Part shown: positions 1 to 5,496 of the stretch, in pieces
Layout of the letters: each line of letters begins with the position of its first letter
Numbering within the stretch: the stretch's first letter is position 1
From: DATLFS01 sp035540935
GTDB lineage: Bacteria > Actinomycetota > CADDZG01 > WHSQ01
Assembly (NCBI GenBank): GCA_035540935.1
Contig: DATLFS010000085.1
Coordinates: 1-7,146 of the forward strand
Length of the DNA: 7,146 nt
Direction of reading: 5' to 3'
Position numbers and translations under genes: made by a program
Notes under the pieces: generated by a model
What the model saw: only the letters and a program-made list of their open reading frames with translations
What the model was told of the DNA's origin: nothing
The model's database searches: none

Positions 1-2
1 GG

Positions 3-422
3 CTCCTGCCGGCCCTTGCCCTCGCCACTCCCCTGCCGTCGCTTGGTCTGGTGCCGACCCCGACCCCCAGCCCGAGTCCGACGTCGCAACCTCCTCCTCC
101 GCCGCCGCCGACCATCCCGACTGTGGCGAAGTCGTCCATCAGCATCCGCTATCAAGCCGCGGGGGGCTCGTTCCGGGGCGTCGTGAAATCGTCGGAGCCT
201 AGGTGCGTGCCGGAGCGAAAGGTGCGGCTCAAGAAAGTTCGTGGTGATGCGGCGCGTACGGTTGCGCGGACCACGGCGAGGACGTCGGGAAAGTGGTCGA
301 TCGACTTCCGCAGTCCCCATGGCCGCTTCTACGCGCAAACCCCACAGCGTGACGTGCGAGACGACGACGGGAAGACGATCGTCTGCCGGGGCGCGCGCTC
401 ACGTACGATTCGGACGGGCTAG
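3..422 (+). CDS. Secreted protein with proline-rich linker and small Cys-containing domain (5' end missing)
   Basis: The frame is open from the window edge to a TAG at 420-422, so the true start lies upstream. The first visible residues (LLPALALATPLPSLGL) look like the hydrophobic core and end of a signal peptide. A Thr/Pro/Ser-rich linker follows (PTPTPSPSP, then a run of seven prolines), and then a domain of about 95 residues. That domain reads like a short beta-sandwich: SFRGVVKS, a cysteine, RKVRLKKV, a GKWSIDF strand, GRFYAQ, then a second cysteine in TIVCRGARS. The two cysteines are about 60 residues apart and could form a disulfide outside the cell. Small exported domains of this style, with a Cys before a KVRL-type strand and another near the C terminus, are common in high-GC actinobacterial secreted proteins. 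No enzymatic motif is visible and the function is unknown. A GTG at 51 could serve as a start, but it would discard the signal peptide, so I do not favour it. Confidence 0.65.
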   Translation, partial: LLPALALATPLPSLGLVPTPTPSPSPTSQPPPPPPPTIPTVAKSSISIRYQAAGGSFRGVVKSSEPRCVPERKVRLKKVRGDAARTVARTTARTSGKWSIDFRSPHGRFYAQTPQRDVRDDDGKTIVCRGARSRTIRTG

Positions 423-437
423 GTGGAGGGGCCGCTT

Positions 438-468
438 GAGGGGAGCGCTTTCCGTCCCTCATTTGTTG
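438..468 (+). terminator. Weak intrinsic-terminator-like hairpin after the secreted-protein gene
   Basis: GAGGG (438-442) can pair with CCCTC (456-460) across a 13-nt loop. The next stretch, ATTTGTTG, is the most T-rich in this area. It lies 16 nt after the TAG of the upstream gene and just before the next promoter, where a terminator would be expected. The stem is only 5 bp and the T tract is interrupted, so this is a candidate only. Confidence 0.35.
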
Positions 469-470
469 TG

Positions 471-499
471 TTGACCGTTTCGGGCGCAGTCCCTACCGT
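471..499 (+). promoter_or_regulatory. Sigma-A-type promoter for the FtsH-like gene
   Basis: TTGACC (471-476) and TACCGT (494-499) are separated by exactly 17 nt. They match the primary sigma factor -35 consensus (TTGACA) in five of six bases and the actinobacterial -10 pattern TANNNT. The predicted transcription start near 506 gives a 5' leader of roughly 90 nt before the ATG at 595. A second A/T-rich element, CATACT at 558-563, has no convincing -35 partner. Confidence 0.6.
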
Positions 500-576
500 T
501 TATCTCGGCCTGCCGCCGCCCGCATAGGGGTCGGCGCGTCGGCGCGGTCTCACACTCCATACTTCTCCGGCAATCG

Positions 577-582
577 AAAGGA
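577..582 (+). promoter_or_regulatory. Ribosome binding site of the FtsH-like gene
   Basis: AAAGGA lies 12 nt upstream of the ATG at 595. The spacing is longer than ideal, but no other start codon in this frame fits better, and starting here keeps the basic N-terminal tail and first membrane segment expected of FtsH. Confidence 0.45.
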
Positions 583-594
583 CACGACGACGGG

Positions 595-3297
595 ATGAGG
601 GGACGGGCTCAGCGGCGACGAAGCTCCCGCGGGAGCTTCCCAAAGCCTCCCAAGAGGAGGCTCGGTTTTTGGACGCTCGTGGCACTGTTCCTGCTCATCG
701 CCGGGTACCTCCAGATACTCGAGATGTCGCGGCCCCACGTGAGCGGCGATCGCATCCGTCTTGATTCTTTTGTCGATCTCGCCGAGCAAGGGCGGCTTCT
801 CGACGCTGAGCTGCTCGACCAGGATGCCTACGTCGTCGGTAGGTACGAGCGTGCCGACGGAACCGTGCGCCGCTACAACATGCCTTATTTGAAAACCACG
901 AACACGCGAGAGCGCCTCGTGGACGTGCTCGTCGACAACCGGGTCCCGACCACAATCCAGCAGCAGTTCGTCAAGGGCTTGGTGATCCCGGCAACGCTGC
1001 TGCTGCCGGCTCTGATGTTCGTCGTCGTCGCCGTCTATCTGATCCTTTCCTATTCGAAGGGAACCGGCATGTTCGCGGTGCGCAGCGGGGCGCGCCGGAT
1101 CGGTGCCGACGAGGTCCACGTGACGTTCGCGGACGTCGCCGGGCAGGATGCCGCCATCGCCGAGCTGCGCGAGGTCGCGGGCTTCCTTAGCGATCCGGAG
1201 CGGTTCGCCGCGGTCGGCGCGCGGGTTCCCAAGGGCATCCTTCTGTACGGCCCGCCGGGATGCGGCAAGACGCTGCTCGCCAAGGCGCTCGCAGGCGAGG
1301 CCGGAGCGTCGTTCTATTCGATCTCGGGCTCCGACTTCATCGAGCTCTACGTGGGGGTCGGCGCCGCCCGGGTGCGGGATCTGTTCCGCGAGGCGCGCGA
1401 GAACGTGCCTGCGCTCGTGTTCATCGACGAACTCGACTCGGTGGGCCGTAGGCGCACAACGGGGGGGCCCGGCGCCCACGGCTCGAGCGAGGAGCAGGAG
1501 CAGGCGCTCAACCAGATCCTCGCCGAGATGGACGGCTTTTCTCCGTCGCAGGGGATCATCCTCATCGGCGCCACCAACCGTCCCGACGTCCTCGACCCCG
1601 CCCTCCTTCGCCCCGGCCGCTTCGACCGGGCGATCGGCCTCGAGACGCCCGACGAGGACGGGCGGCTCGCGATCCTCGAGGTGCACGCGAGGGACAAACG
1701 CATCGAGGCAGGCGCCGACCTCAAGTCGATCGCGGTGCGCGCGGTCGGAATGACCGGTGCCGATCTCGCGAGCGTCATGAACGAGGCTGCCCTCCTCGCC
1801 GCGCGGGCGGGGCGCAGCGTCATCTCACAGGCGGAGCTCGACCGGGCCGTCGAGCGCATCCTCGAGGCGCCGGAGCGCCAGCGCAGGCTCTCCATGCGCG
1901 ATCGCAGCCTCGGGCGCAGATCGCTCGCCGAGGAACGCGTGACGTTCGCCGACGTGGCCGGCGTCGATGACGCCATCGTCGAGCTCAGGGAGGTGAAGGA
2001 CTACCTCGCCAACCCGGAGTTCTTCCTGGAGATCGGAGCAACGGTGCCGCGCGGCTTCCTATTGGTCGGCCCGCCCGGATGCGGCAAGACGTTGCTCGCG
2101 CGCGCCGTCGCCGGCGAGTCCAACGCCGCGTTCTTCTCGGTCGCGGCGAGCGAGTTCACCGAGATTTTCGTCGGTGAGGGCGCCGCTCGTGTGCGCGACC
2201 TGTTTGCCGAGGCGAAGGGGGTCGCCCCCGCCATTGTCTTCATCGACGAGATCGATGCCATCGGGGCGCGCCGCGGGGCGGGTCCCGGCGACGGCAGCCG
2301 CGAACGCGAGCAGACGTTGAACCAAATCCTGATCGAGCTCGACGGCTTCGGCGCCCGAGACGGCGTCATCGTCATGGCCGCGACCAACCGCCCCGACATC
2401 CTCGACCCCGCGCTCCTCAGGGCCGGACGGTTCGATCGCCAGGTCACCGTCGAGCCACCCGATCGAGCCGGGCGCCGGGCGATCCTCGAGGTCCACGCGA
2501 GGAAGAAGCGGCTCGCCGCCGATGTCGACCTCGACGCGGTCGCAGGCCTCACGCACGGCCTATCGGGGGCCGACCTCGCCAACGTCATGAACGAGGCCGC
2601 GCTGTTGACCGCCCGGCGCGGCCTCCGGGAGATACCGGTGGTCATCGTCGAGGAGGCGATCGAACGTTCGATGCTCGGCATCGCGTCGAGGGGGCGCGCG
2701 ATGTCGGACGAAGAACGGATGCGCGTTGCGTTCCACGAGGGCGGTCACGCAATCGTCGGTCTCAGGCTTCCCGGGGCCAGCCCGCCGCACAAGTTGACGA
2801 TCCTTCCGCGCGGGCGGAGCCTCGGCTACGTGTGGCATCCGACCGCCGACCGCCACCTCAACACACGCTCGGGCTACCTCGACGAGATCGCGGCGCTCCT
2901 CGCCGGGTCGCTCGCAGAGGAGATCGTGTTCGGCGAATCGGGCGACGGCGCGGCCGGTGACTTCCGCAGGGTCAGCGAGCTGGTGCACCGAATGGTGCGC
3001 GAGCTGGGCATGAGCAAGAGCCTGGGCCGACTGCTGTATGCGGACGGCGCGAGCGGGGATGGCAAGAGCCTTCGTTACTCCGAGGAGACCGCGCGCCTCA
3101 TCGACGACGAGGCGCGGAAAGTGGTCGAGGAGGCGACCGAGCGAGCGCGCCGTATCCTGATGGACGAACGCGGCGCCCTCGAGCGGGTCGCGAAGGCGCT
3201 CCTCGAGAAAGAGTCGCTGACGGCGGACGAGTTCGAGCGCATCATCGCGGCACCCGCGCCACCGAGCCGCACCCCCCGCCGAGCCGCTGCCGGATAA
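595..3297 (+). CDS. ftsH: FtsH-family membrane AAA zinc protease with two tandem AAA ATPase modules
   Basis: A 900-residue membrane-bound, ATP-driven protease, against about 600-700 residues for ordinary FtsH. A basic tail (1-22) precedes TM1 (about 23-42), an extracytoplasmic FtsH-type domain (43-128) and TM2 (129-152). AAA module 1 spans 176-423: Walker A GPPGCGKT 219-226, Walker B D278/E279, pore Y252-V-G, arginine fingers R339/R342. AAA module 2 spans 449-694: Walker A 492-499, Walker B D551/E552, pore F525-V-G, arginine fingers R609/R612. The M41 protease follows, with zinc motif HEGGH (H714, E715, H718) and likely third ligand D789 in GAAGDF. All catalytic residues of both ATPases and the protease are present, so the protein looks active. 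By family knowledge it should extract and degrade misfolded membrane proteins and some cytosolic regulators, as a hexamer at the cytoplasmic face of the membrane. The duplicated ATPase is the oddity; normal FtsH has one. It appears monocistronic, ending at TAA before a convergent gene. Family assignment is secure; substrates are unknown. Confidence 0.93.
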   Translation: MRGRAQRRRSSRGSFPKPPKRRLGFWTLVALFLLIAGYLQILEMSRPHVSGDRIRLDSFVDLAEQGRLLDAELLDQDAYVVGRYERADGTVRRYNMPYLKTTNTRERLVDVLVDNRVPTTIQQQFVKGLVIPATLLLPALMFVVVAVYLILSYSKGTGMFAVRSGARRIGADEVHVTFADVAGQDAAIAELREVAGFLSDPERFAAVGARVPKGILLYGPPGCGKTLLAKALAGEAGASFYSISGSDFIELYVGVGAARVRDLFREARENVPALVFIDELDSVGRRRTTGGPGAHGSSEEQEQALNQILAEMDGFSPSQGIILIGATNRPDVLDPALLRPGRFDRAIGLETPDEDGRLAILEVHARDKRIEAGADLKSIAVRAVGMTGADLASVMNEAALLAARAGRSVISQAELDRAVERILEAPERQRRLSMRDRSLGRRSLAEERVTFADVAGVDDAIVELREVKDYLANPEFFLEIGATVPRGFLLVGPPGCGKTLLARAVAGESNAAFFSVAASEFTEIFVGEGAARVRDLFAEAKGVAPAIVFIDEIDAIGARRGAGPGDGSREREQTLNQILIELDGFGARDGVIVMAATNRPDILDPALLRAGRFDRQVTVEPPDRAGRRAILEVHARKKRLAADVDLDAVAGLTHGLSGADLANVMNEAALLTARRGLREIPVVIVEEAIERSMLGIASRGRAMSDEERMRVAFHEGGHAIVGLRLPGASPPHKLTILPRGRSLGYVWHPTADRHLNTRSGYLDEIAALLAGSLAEEIVFGESGDGAAGDFRRVSELVHRMVRELGMSKSLGRLLYADGASGDGKSLRYSEETARLIDDEARKVVEEATERARRILMDERGALERVAKALLEKESLTADEFERIIAAPAPPSRTPRRAAAG
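1120..2676 (+). repeat. Intragenic duplication of the AAA module inside the FtsH-like gene
   Basis: Copy 1 (1120-1863, residues 176-423) and copy 2 (1939-2676, residues 449-694) each start with VTFADVAG. The start motif, Walker A and Walker B are all offset by exactly 273 residues (819 nt). From the second region of homology onward the offset is 270, because the Gly-rich loop after Walker B is three residues shorter in copy 2. A hand count over the first 112 residues gives 72 identities without gaps (about 64%). Copy 1 is followed by a 25-residue linker (424-448). Confidence 0.88.
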
Positions 3298-3338
3298 GAA
3301 GCATCCGGATCTACCGCGGGTATTCGCCCGCCGAGGCG

Positions 3339-3396
3339 GTTGCGTTAGCGTCGATGAAGGCGGCTGATAACCCCGCGCCCGACGCTAACGCGCAAC
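3339..3396. terminator. Hairpin between convergent genes, possible bidirectional terminator
   Basis: GCGTTAGCGTCG (3342-3353) pairs perfectly with CGACGCTAACGC (3380-3391): a 12-bp stem with a 26-nt loop. After a 2-nt bulge three more pairs form (GTT 3339-3341 with AAC 3394-3396), and inside the loop GGCG (3359-3362) can pair with CGCC (3376-3379). It lies 42 nt after the FtsH-like stop codon and 84 nt beyond the stop of the minus-strand gene, where a shared terminator would sit. No clear T tract follows on either strand, so termination, if any, may be Rho-assisted, or the hairpin may stabilise mRNA 3' ends. The rest of 3298-3479 shows no gene I can support. Confidence 0.5.
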
Positions 3397-3479
3397 GTTC
3401 ATCCTTTCAGAGAAGGCGCCGAGAAAAGCGTCTCCCTCGAGTATCGTGGCGGGCAGACACGCCACCCGAGCATCCATCG

Positions 3480-4664
3480 CTACCTGCGCTGCGCCAGCTT
3501 TCGCAGCCACACTCCAATGACCATCGCCGCCACGAGCCCCAGCAACGCGAACGAGATCAGCCGCAGTGAGTCGCCACCTTCTCTCACCGCTTCGTCTGAC
3601 CGAGGATCGTCGATCGATCCGGGAGTGGGTGTCGGGTCCGGTGCCTCGGCGGAGAGGAACGATCGTTTGTCGAGGATGCCGGTGCCTTTGACGAACACCC
3701 ACCCATCGTAGGAGGCGGGCCGGTAGGCGAACGCCCCTTCCGGAAAAAACAGCGGGACCATCGGCGCGTCTCGGGCGAGTAGCACCAACGCGTCTTCGAC
3801 CGCGTTCATCCGCTTCTGCGGATCGACGGCCGTGGCCACCCTCTCTACGACCCGGTCGAAGCGCTTGCTCGCGTAGCCGGAGTGATTCGCGGGGGCCCGA
3901 CGGACGTCCGAGCCGAAAATGCTCTGGAGGAATGCCGGGTCGTACGACGCCAGCGGAACGCTCGACCATATTGCGGCATCGAAGTCGGGTCGTCCTCCGG
4001 TCTCACCGACGCGGCGCGATAGTCTCTCGGGAGAGACCGGCGTCACCTTGATACCGAGGTTGAGCGCGTCAAGGGCAACCGCCACCTGCCGGGCCGCCTC
4101 TAGCCTCACCGGGTCGTTGTTCGCCACCAGCAGGCGCGCCGGCTGGACGGGACGCTCGGAAAGTGCATCGGCTGCGGCGGTTCGATCGTAGCGGTGGAGT
4201 TCGGCCTGCGGCGCCCAGCGCGATTCGGGGTGCAGGTAGCCGCGCGTTGCGGGAACCGCTCCTCCGACCGCGCGCGCGATTCGCTCGAGGTCTAGTACGG
4301 ACGCCACCGCACGCCGAATCCGCGCATCGTCGAACGGCGCCCGCCGGACGTTGAACATCAGGACCGTTCCGAGATAGGAGGGGCCGCGAGCGATCGCGAT
4401 CGAACCGCTCTCGAGGCCGATCGCAGTCTCCTGCGGCAGGCTCGCCGGCACCATGTCTAAGCGCCGCCGTTCGAGCCGCGCGATGGTGTCGTCGGCCTCG
4501 GTGACGATCGGAACCCTTATCGTCCGCACCGCGGGCGCGCCGCGGAAGTACGAGCGATTCGCCCGGAAGATGTAACCCTTGCTCCTTCCCTGTGACACAA
4601 GCCGGTAAGGCCCGCTGCCCACCGGCAGGCCGGCCGGGCCTCGTCCTGCGCCAGGCCTTCCCAC
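3480..4664 (-). CDS. C-terminal fragment of the frameshifted solute-binding protein, with membrane anchor
   Basis: From a nominal GTG at 4664 this frame is open for 394 residues; real homology begins at LPVGSGPYRLV, a few codons in. It holds the remainder of the family 5 fold: the GPYRLV strand, RANRSYFRGAPAVRTIRVPI, the hinge region, the FNVRRAPFDDARIRRAVA segment (typical LxxxRxPFxDxRVRxAl) and the C-terminal lobe ending near the 'YDGWVFVKGTG' strand. After this comes a Pro/Thr-rich spacer (PDPTPTPG) and a hydrophobic helix (about residues 369-387, encoded near 3504-3560) followed by basic RKLAQRR. This positive-inside tail looks like a C-terminal transmembrane anchor holding the binding domain outside the cell. 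On its own this fragment has no export signal and would not be functional. Confidence 0.75.
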   Translation of the reverse strand: MGRPGAGRGPAGLPVGSGPYRLVSQGRSKGYIFRANRSYFRGAPAVRTIRVPIVTEADDTIARLERRRLDMVPASLPQETAIGLESGSIAIARGPSYLGTVLMFNVRRAPFDDARIRRAVASVLDLERIARAVGGAVPATRGYLHPESRWAPQAELHRYDRTAAADALSERPVQPARLLVANNDPVRLEAARQVAVALDALNLGIKVTPVSPERLSRRVGETGGRPDFDAAIWSSVPLASYDPAFLQSIFGSDVRRAPANHSGYASKRFDRVVERVATAVDPQKRMNAVEDALVLLARDAPMVPLFFPEGAFAYRPASYDGWVFVKGTGILDKRSFLSAEAPDPTPTPGSIDDPRSDEAVREGGDSLRLISFALLGLVAAMVIGVWLRKLAQRR

Positions 4665-5206
4665 AGATGTCTCGGCACGATCGGGACGTCTGCGAGCGGC
4701 TGATCGTAGAAGCCCGGGGAGGGTCGCTCAAGCACGACGACGACCGTGTCGCGGCCGCGCGCGCGGACCTCGTCGATACCGTCCATTTGTGGGCTGAAGC
4801 GGGGATGGTAGTGGGTTGCAACGAAGTCGAAGGTGAAGACGAGGTCGTCCGCGGTGAGCGGCACCCCGTCGTGCCAGCGCGCGCCGCGGCGAAGCTTGAT
4901 CGTTACGGTCCTGCCGTCGGGCGATGTCGTTATCTTTCGCGCCAGCCACGGCCGCGGCTCGCCATCGGCATCGCGCCACATCACCGTGTCGTAGACGAGT
5001 GTCATCAACGGATAGCCGAGATCGAATGTGTAGGGAGTGAGGGTCCCGTCGTAGCGTGGAAACGCAATCCGAATCGAGTTCGCTCTTGTCTTCCCGCCCT
5101 GCGCCTGTACGGAAGGCGGAGCCGCGGTCACCAACAGAGCCACCAAAAGCATCAGAGTCCGGCGCGACCTGCGGACCGACGTTCGGATCCCGAGGCCTTT
5201 CGTCAA
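4517..5206 (-). CDS. N-terminal fragment of the frameshifted solute-binding protein
   Basis: This frame encodes 229 residues before a stop, of which about the first 190 belong to the protein; the tail after EARPA is out of frame. The start is TTG at 5204-5206. It gives a basic region containing SRRTL (residues 14-18), which fits the twin-arginine pattern S-R-R-x-hydrophobic, then a hydrophobic core (19-29) and a likely signal peptidase I site after VQA (residue 35). There is no lipobox cysteine, unlike most binding proteins of Gram-positive bacteria. The mature part shows family 5 hallmarks: NSIRIAFPRYDGTLTPYTFD, DTVMWRDADGEPRPWLA, the DGRTVTIKLRRGARWHDG strand, PLTADDLVFTFDFV and PIVPRHLWEG. 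No strong Shine-Dalgarno sequence precedes the TTG, so the start is less certain than the domain assignment. Confidence 0.72.
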   Translation of the reverse strand: MTKGLGIRTSVRRSRRTLMLLVALLVTAAPPSVQAQGGKTRANSIRIAFPRYDGTLTPYTFDLGYPLMTLVYDTVMWRDADGEPRPWLARKITTSPDGRTVTIKLRRGARWHDGVPLTADDLVFTFDFVATHYHPRFSPQMDGIDEVRARGRDTVVVVLERPSPGFYDQPLADVPIVPRHLWEGLAQDEARPACRWAAGLTGLCHREGARVTSSGRIARTSAARPRCGR

Positions 5207-5496
5207 GTTGTTGTCTGCTTGATGGGCATCTTTATATGAGTCAAGTGAGGCAAAGTGGTGCCTACCGGTTCGTTTGTCGCTCCCAGCAGCGGCTTGCGGT
5301 CGAGTGCGACCCTACCAACAAGGACATCGAAAACCGCCTCCTCGGCGAGCACCCTGCCTGAAAGGTGCGGTTTCCAGCGTCGTGCTTGGGCGTCATTCCG
5401 GTGCGGGAGAGACGACAGCTGGCAGACGCCGCCGCTCTGATGAGCGGTGAAGATCGGTTATGGCGTCGGCACTCCTACTCCTATTACATTGACGGC
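5207..5496. other. Divergent intergenic region with short hairpins
   Basis: This 290-nt stretch separates the minus-strand binding-protein gene from the plus-strand lipoprotein gene and should hold both promoters. I see no convincing coding sequence or tRNA. Inverted repeats include GGTCG-AGTG-CGACC (5298-5311), GCACC-N10-GGTGC (5349-5368) and AAACCGC/GCGGTTT (5331-5337 with 5367-5373), the last two overlapping and so partly alternative. On the minus strand a TATAAA (5231-5236) could be the -10 of the binding-protein gene, but no well-placed -35 partner is visible. Confidence 0.35.
5485..5490 (+). promoter_or_regulatory. -10 element of a probably leaderless transcript
   Basis: TACATT fits TANNNT and ends 6 nt before the ATG at 5497, so transcription would begin at or next to the A of the start codon. 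No Shine-Dalgarno sequence is present in the preceding 20 nt. This arrangement is typical of leaderless mRNAs in actinobacteria. A -35 hexamer at the standard distance is not evident. Confidence 0.5.

Larger units (their letters stand above)
3480..5206 (-). pseudogene. Frameshifted family 5 ABC transporter substrate-binding protein (oligopeptide/dipeptide type)
   Basis: Two overlapping minus-strand frames together make one extracytoplasmic solute-binding protein of the SBP_bac_5 (OppA/DppA/NikA) family. The N-terminal frame runs through VPIVPRHLWEGLAQDEARPA and then loses similarity. The other frame picks up at LPVGSGPYRLV, the segment that directly follows in this family. The break lies in the GC-only stretch near 4628-4640. 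The total is 1727 nt, so one added base makes it divisible by three and gives about 575 residues, a normal length. It is either a genuine inactivating deletion or a single-base sequencing or assembly error; the otherwise well-preserved protein favours an error or a very recent loss. No permease or ATPase gene is beside it, so in this window it is an orphan binding protein. The ligand is probably a peptide, but nickel, sugars or other solutes are also bound by this family. Confidence 0.8.

Noticed and set aside
550..1686. Long minus-strand open frame (378 codons) opposite the FtsH-like gene, plus similar ones at 1347-1976 and 2001-2681
   Set aside because: They are antisense to a clearly homologous gene. 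High third-position GC suppresses stops on the opposite strand, and the translations are rich in Arg/Ala/Gly/Glu with no recognisable domain.
3354..3569. Small plus-strand ORF of 71 codons after the FtsH-like gene
   Set aside because: It starts inside the convergent hairpin, has no ribosome binding site, and its second half overlaps the antisense end of the binding-protein gene.
4617..4664. Programmed ribosomal -1 frameshift in the binding-protein gene
   Set aside because: The required shift is in the -1 direction, but no X-XXY-YYZ slippery site is present at the junction, and this protein family is not known to use frameshifting. A missing base is simpler.
4592..5239. Plus-strand open frame of 215 codons across the binding-protein N-terminal region
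   Set aside because: It is antisense to strong family 5 binding-protein motifs and its own translation has no recognisable features.
5250..5380. Possible tRNA or CRISPR-like structure in the divergent intergenic region
   Set aside because: No cloverleaf with a 7-nt T-loop can be drawn, and no repeat unit recurs at regular spacing anywhere in the window.
5365..5496. Upstream extension of the lipoprotein gene to ATG 5365
   Set aside because: The extra 44 residues are not conserved-looking, would bury the signal peptide and lipobox internally, and overlap the predicted -10 element.
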